From positions 1 to 6,120 of the forward strand of contig CAYRXS010000355.1 of assembly GCA_964428225.1 (NCBI GenBank): a stretch of 6,120 bases of DNA. The letters are read 5' to 3'. Shown one piece after another: positions 4,536 to 6,120 of this stretch. The notes below the pieces were generated by a model, which did not search any database, was not told the origin of the DNA, and saw nothing but the letters and a program-made list of their open reading frames with translations. Position 1 is the first letter of the stretch. The number at the start of each line of letters is the position of its first letter. A program made the position numbers and the translations under genes. The stretch comes from JBFMCU01 sp964428225 (GTDB lineage: Bacteria; Planctomycetota; UBA1135; GCA-002686595).

Positions 4536-6120
4536 ATGAAAACCTGCGAGGGAATCATGCGTCAGGTCATCATCGTTCTCTGGATATCCGCCTTCCTGTT
4601 CACCTCCTCGTGGCTCACCGGCCAGCAGAAGGACGTGGTTCGCCCGAACTACAAGCAGGCGGAGCTCTACTCCCCCGACTATCTGCGCCAGCGGATCTAC
4701 AGCACCTCCGTGTCGCCCCAGTGGATCGGCGAGACCGATCGCTTCTGGTACAGCTACCGGACGAGCATGGGAACGCGCTACTACCTGGTCGATCCCGCCA
4801 AGCCGGAGAAGCGCCCCCTCTTCGATCATCAGAAGCTGGCCGAGCTCCTCTCCGTGGAGATCCACCAGCCCCTCGAAGAGCACGAGATGAAGCTCTCCGA
4901 CACGGAGATCGACGACGAGGGGAAGGTGTTCACCTTCTCGCTGGACAACACCCTCTTCGAGCTGGAGCTCGCCTCGGGCAAGCTCACCAACAAGGGCGAG
5001 AAGCCGAAGAAGACGGGCAGGAGTCAACCACGGAGCTATGAGGAGTACATGCGGCGTCAGAGGCAGGAGGAAGAGGACGCGAAGAAGAAGCAGGAGAAGG
5101 ACCCGCGCGCGCACCGCCAGTTCTCACCCGACCGTACCGCCTACCTGTTCGTCCAGGAATACAACCTGTACTACGTCGAGGCCTCCGACGAGGTCAAGGC
5201 GCAGATCAAGGCGATCGACGAGCGCATGAAGAAGGAGAAGGAGGAGGGCAAGAAGGAGGAGACCGACTCCGAGGGCGGCGAGACCGTGAAGGAGGAAGAG
5301 AAGGTCGAGGAGAAGGACGAGAAGAAGGACGTCGTAGAGGAGAAGACCGTCACCGAGGAGAAGAAGGACGTTGACGAGCAGAAGGACGTCACGGAGGAGA
5401 AGAAGGACGTCGACGAGCAGAAGGACGACACGGACGAGGACAAGACCGAGGGGGACGAGAAGAAGGAGAAGGATCTCACCGACGAAGAGAAGACCGACGA
5501 GGACGAGAAGAAGGACGAGGATACGGAGGAGAAAACCGACGACGACAAGAAGAAGGACGGCGAGAAAGACGCCGACGGCAAGGAGAAGGAGGACGAGGCC
5601 GAGGAGGAGGAAGAGGTCGACGAGCGCGAGCTCTGGGCGGACGACGTCGACGAGTCCAAAGCCATCCAGCTGACCGACGACGGTGCGGAGGACTACGAGT
5701 TCTCCTCTCGCGGCCGGTATGGCTCGAGGTCGGAGCTCGAGGAGGCCTACGGCTGGAACGAGTACGGCTGGGACGAGCTAGACGAGGTCGAGCGCAAACG
5801 TCTCCTCGCCTACGACGACGAGGACGACATCGAGGAGAAGAAGGAAGAGAAGGTCGACGACGAGAAGAAGACCGACGAGAAGAAGAAAACCGACGACGAG
5901 AAGAAAACCGACGAGGAGAAGAAGACCGAGGACGACGAGGTCACCGAGGAGAAGAAGGAGGGCGAGAAGGAAGAGGAGGCCGAGAAACCCGAGAAGAGCC
6001 GCCCCAGCGTCCGCTGGGCGCCGGACTCCACCGCCTTCTACGTCACGCGCCGGGACACGCGCGAGGTCGAGGAGCTCTTCCTCGTGAACACGCTCGCCGA
6101 GCCGCGCCCCAAGCTGGAGA
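4536..6120 (+). CDS. S9-family (DPP IV-like) peptidase, N-terminal part, with long charged insertions; 3'-partial
   Basis: The frame is open from the ATG at 4536 to the right edge (528 residues visible). The signal peptide has Arg9 before a hydrophobic core (VIIVLWISAFLFTSSW, 11-26) with likely cleavage near LTG/QQ (about 29-30), so the protein is probably exported. Residues about 40-528 resemble the DPPIV N-terminal propeller: LFDHQKLAELLS (95-106), FSPDRTAYLFVQEYNLYYV (196-214), AIQLTDDGAEDYEF (376-389) and SVRWAPDSTAFYVTRRD (491-507), then VEELFLVNTLAEPRPKLE. Charged low-complexity sequence interrupts it at about 152-192, about 220-374 and about 428-488. The double-Glu DW-x-YEEE motif of true DPP IV is not seen; YGWNEYGWDELDEVE (405-419) occupies that area, so aminodipeptidase specificity is doubtful. 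The alpha/beta-hydrolase domain with the Ser-Asp-His triad would lie beyond the window. A second in-frame ATG at 4557 would also keep a good signal peptide. GAGG at 4524-4527 supports 4536; GAGG at 4548-4551 supports 4557. Confidence 0.85.
   Translation, partial: MKTCEGIMRQVIIVLWISAFLFTSSWLTGQQKDVVRPNYKQAELYSPDYLRQRIYSTSVSPQWIGETDRFWYSYRTSMGTRYYLVDPAKPEKRPLFDHQKLAELLSVEIHQPLEEHEMKLSDTEIDDEGKVFTFSLDNTLFELELASGKLTNKGEKPKKTGRSQPRSYEEYMRRQRQEEEDAKKKQEKDPRAHRQFSPDRTAYLFVQEYNLYYVEASDEVKAQIKAIDERMKKEKEEGKKEETDSEGGETVKEEEKVEEKDEKKDVVEEKTVTEEKKDVDEQKDVTEEKKDVDEQKDDTDEDKTEGDEKKEKDLTDEEKTDEDEKKDEDTEEKTDDDKKKDGEKDADGKEKEDEAEEEEEVDERELWADDVDESKAIQLTDDGAEDYEFSSRGRYGSRSELEEAYGWNEYGWDELDEVERKRLLAYDDEDDIEEKKEEKVDDEKKTDEKKKTDDEKKTDEEKKTEDDEVTEEKKEGEKEEEAEKPEKSRPSVRWAPDSTAFYVTRRDTREVEELFLVNTLAEPRPKLE
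5193..5657 (+). repeat. Lys/Glu/Asp-rich low-complexity insertion in the peptidase propeller (large)
   Basis: Residues about 220-374 of the S9-like protein are almost entirely Lys, Glu and Asp with scattered Thr, Val and Gln. The segment sits between NLYYVEASDE and AIQLTDDG, which in ordinary relatives are joined by a short hairpin turn, so it is an insertion of about 150 residues in one blade. At the DNA level it is purine-rich on the plus strand (GAG, AAG, GAC codons), which creates Ser-rich open frames on the opposite strand. Disordered, solvent-exposed sequence is most likely. Confidence 0.85.
5352..5429 (+). repeat. Tandem duplication of a 39-bp unit (13 residues)
   Basis: Two adjacent in-frame 39-bp copies at 5352-5390 and 5391-5429 encode TEEKKDVDEQKDV and TEEKKDVDEQKDD. 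The copies differ at only a few bases (GTT/GTC, ACC/ACG and the final codon), which points to a fairly recent in-frame duplication. Degenerate relatives flank them within the same charged insertion. Confidence 0.85.
5817..6000 (+). repeat. Second Lys/Glu/Asp-rich insertion, containing an 18-bp hexapeptide repeat
   Basis: Residues about 428-488 of the S9-like protein form a second charged insertion, just before SVRWAPDS. Within it, 18-bp units at 5853-5942 encode VDDEKK, TDEKKK, TDDEKK, TDEEKK and TEDDEV. The hexamer periodicity differs from the 13-residue unit of the first insertion, so the two probably expanded independently from similar codons. Confidence 0.8.

Noticed and set aside
3099..5114. 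671-codon open frame on the minus strand
   Set aside because: It overlaps the BNR_4 gene in another frame and the start of the peptidase on the opposite strand. Its product is an Arg/Pro/Gly-rich, low-order sequence typical of shadow frames in GC-rich DNA.
5171..5665. Poly-Ser protein on the minus strand (also 5810-6031)
   Set aside because: Ser/Phe runs are the reverse reading of GAG/AAG/GAC codons in the charged insertions of the peptidase; a mucin-like gene is not supported.
5352..5942. CRISPR array or intergenic tandem repeat
   Set aside because: Units are adjacent without spacers, in frame, and encode continuous K/E/D-rich protein sequence.

Overview
This is a GC-rich bacterial window holding four protein-coding genes packed almost end to end. 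I saw no RNA gene, CRISPR array, insertion sequence or integrase. High GC with a strong preference for G/C at third codon positions, a BNR_4-type propeller protein, a XylE-like sugar porter, and an S9 peptidase with very long Lys/Glu/Asp-rich loops together suggest an environmental, polysaccharide-degrading bacterium. Planctomycetota would fit, but no marker gene is present and the assignment is tentative.

Layout: (1) 2-1579, plus strand: the 3' part of a gene for an (alpha/alpha)-barrel, six-hairpin-glycosidase-like protein. Its 5' end lies off the window or is obscured by two poly-C tracts. (2) 1587-3002, plus strand: a complete 12-helix sugar:H+ symporter of the MFS sugar porter family, closest by eye to E. 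coli XylE. Its start is 7 bp after the stop of gene 1, and its Shine-Dalgarno overlaps that stop, so the two look like one operon. (3) 2999-4330, minus strand: a complete, probably exported BNR_4 beta-propeller protein, convergent with gene 2. The two stop codons share a CTAG palindrome. (4) 4331-4535: a divergent intergenic region of about 205 bp. (5) 4536 to beyond the right edge, plus strand: the N-terminal part of an exported S9-family (DPP IV-like) peptidase. Its propeller is interrupted by one huge and two smaller charged low-complexity insertions.

How they may work together (inference): genes 1-3 look like a small carbohydrate-utilisation group. The BNR_4 protein would cleave or bind a polysaccharide outside the cytoplasm, the barrel protein would process oligosaccharides, and the porter would import a monosaccharide. 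The peptidase is probably a separate function that shares the divergent intergenic region. The most unusual item is the peptidase with internally repetitive Lys/Glu/Asp insertions inside propeller blades. After that come sugar-site substitutions in the XylE-like porter and the lyase-like histidine pair in the BNR_4 protein.
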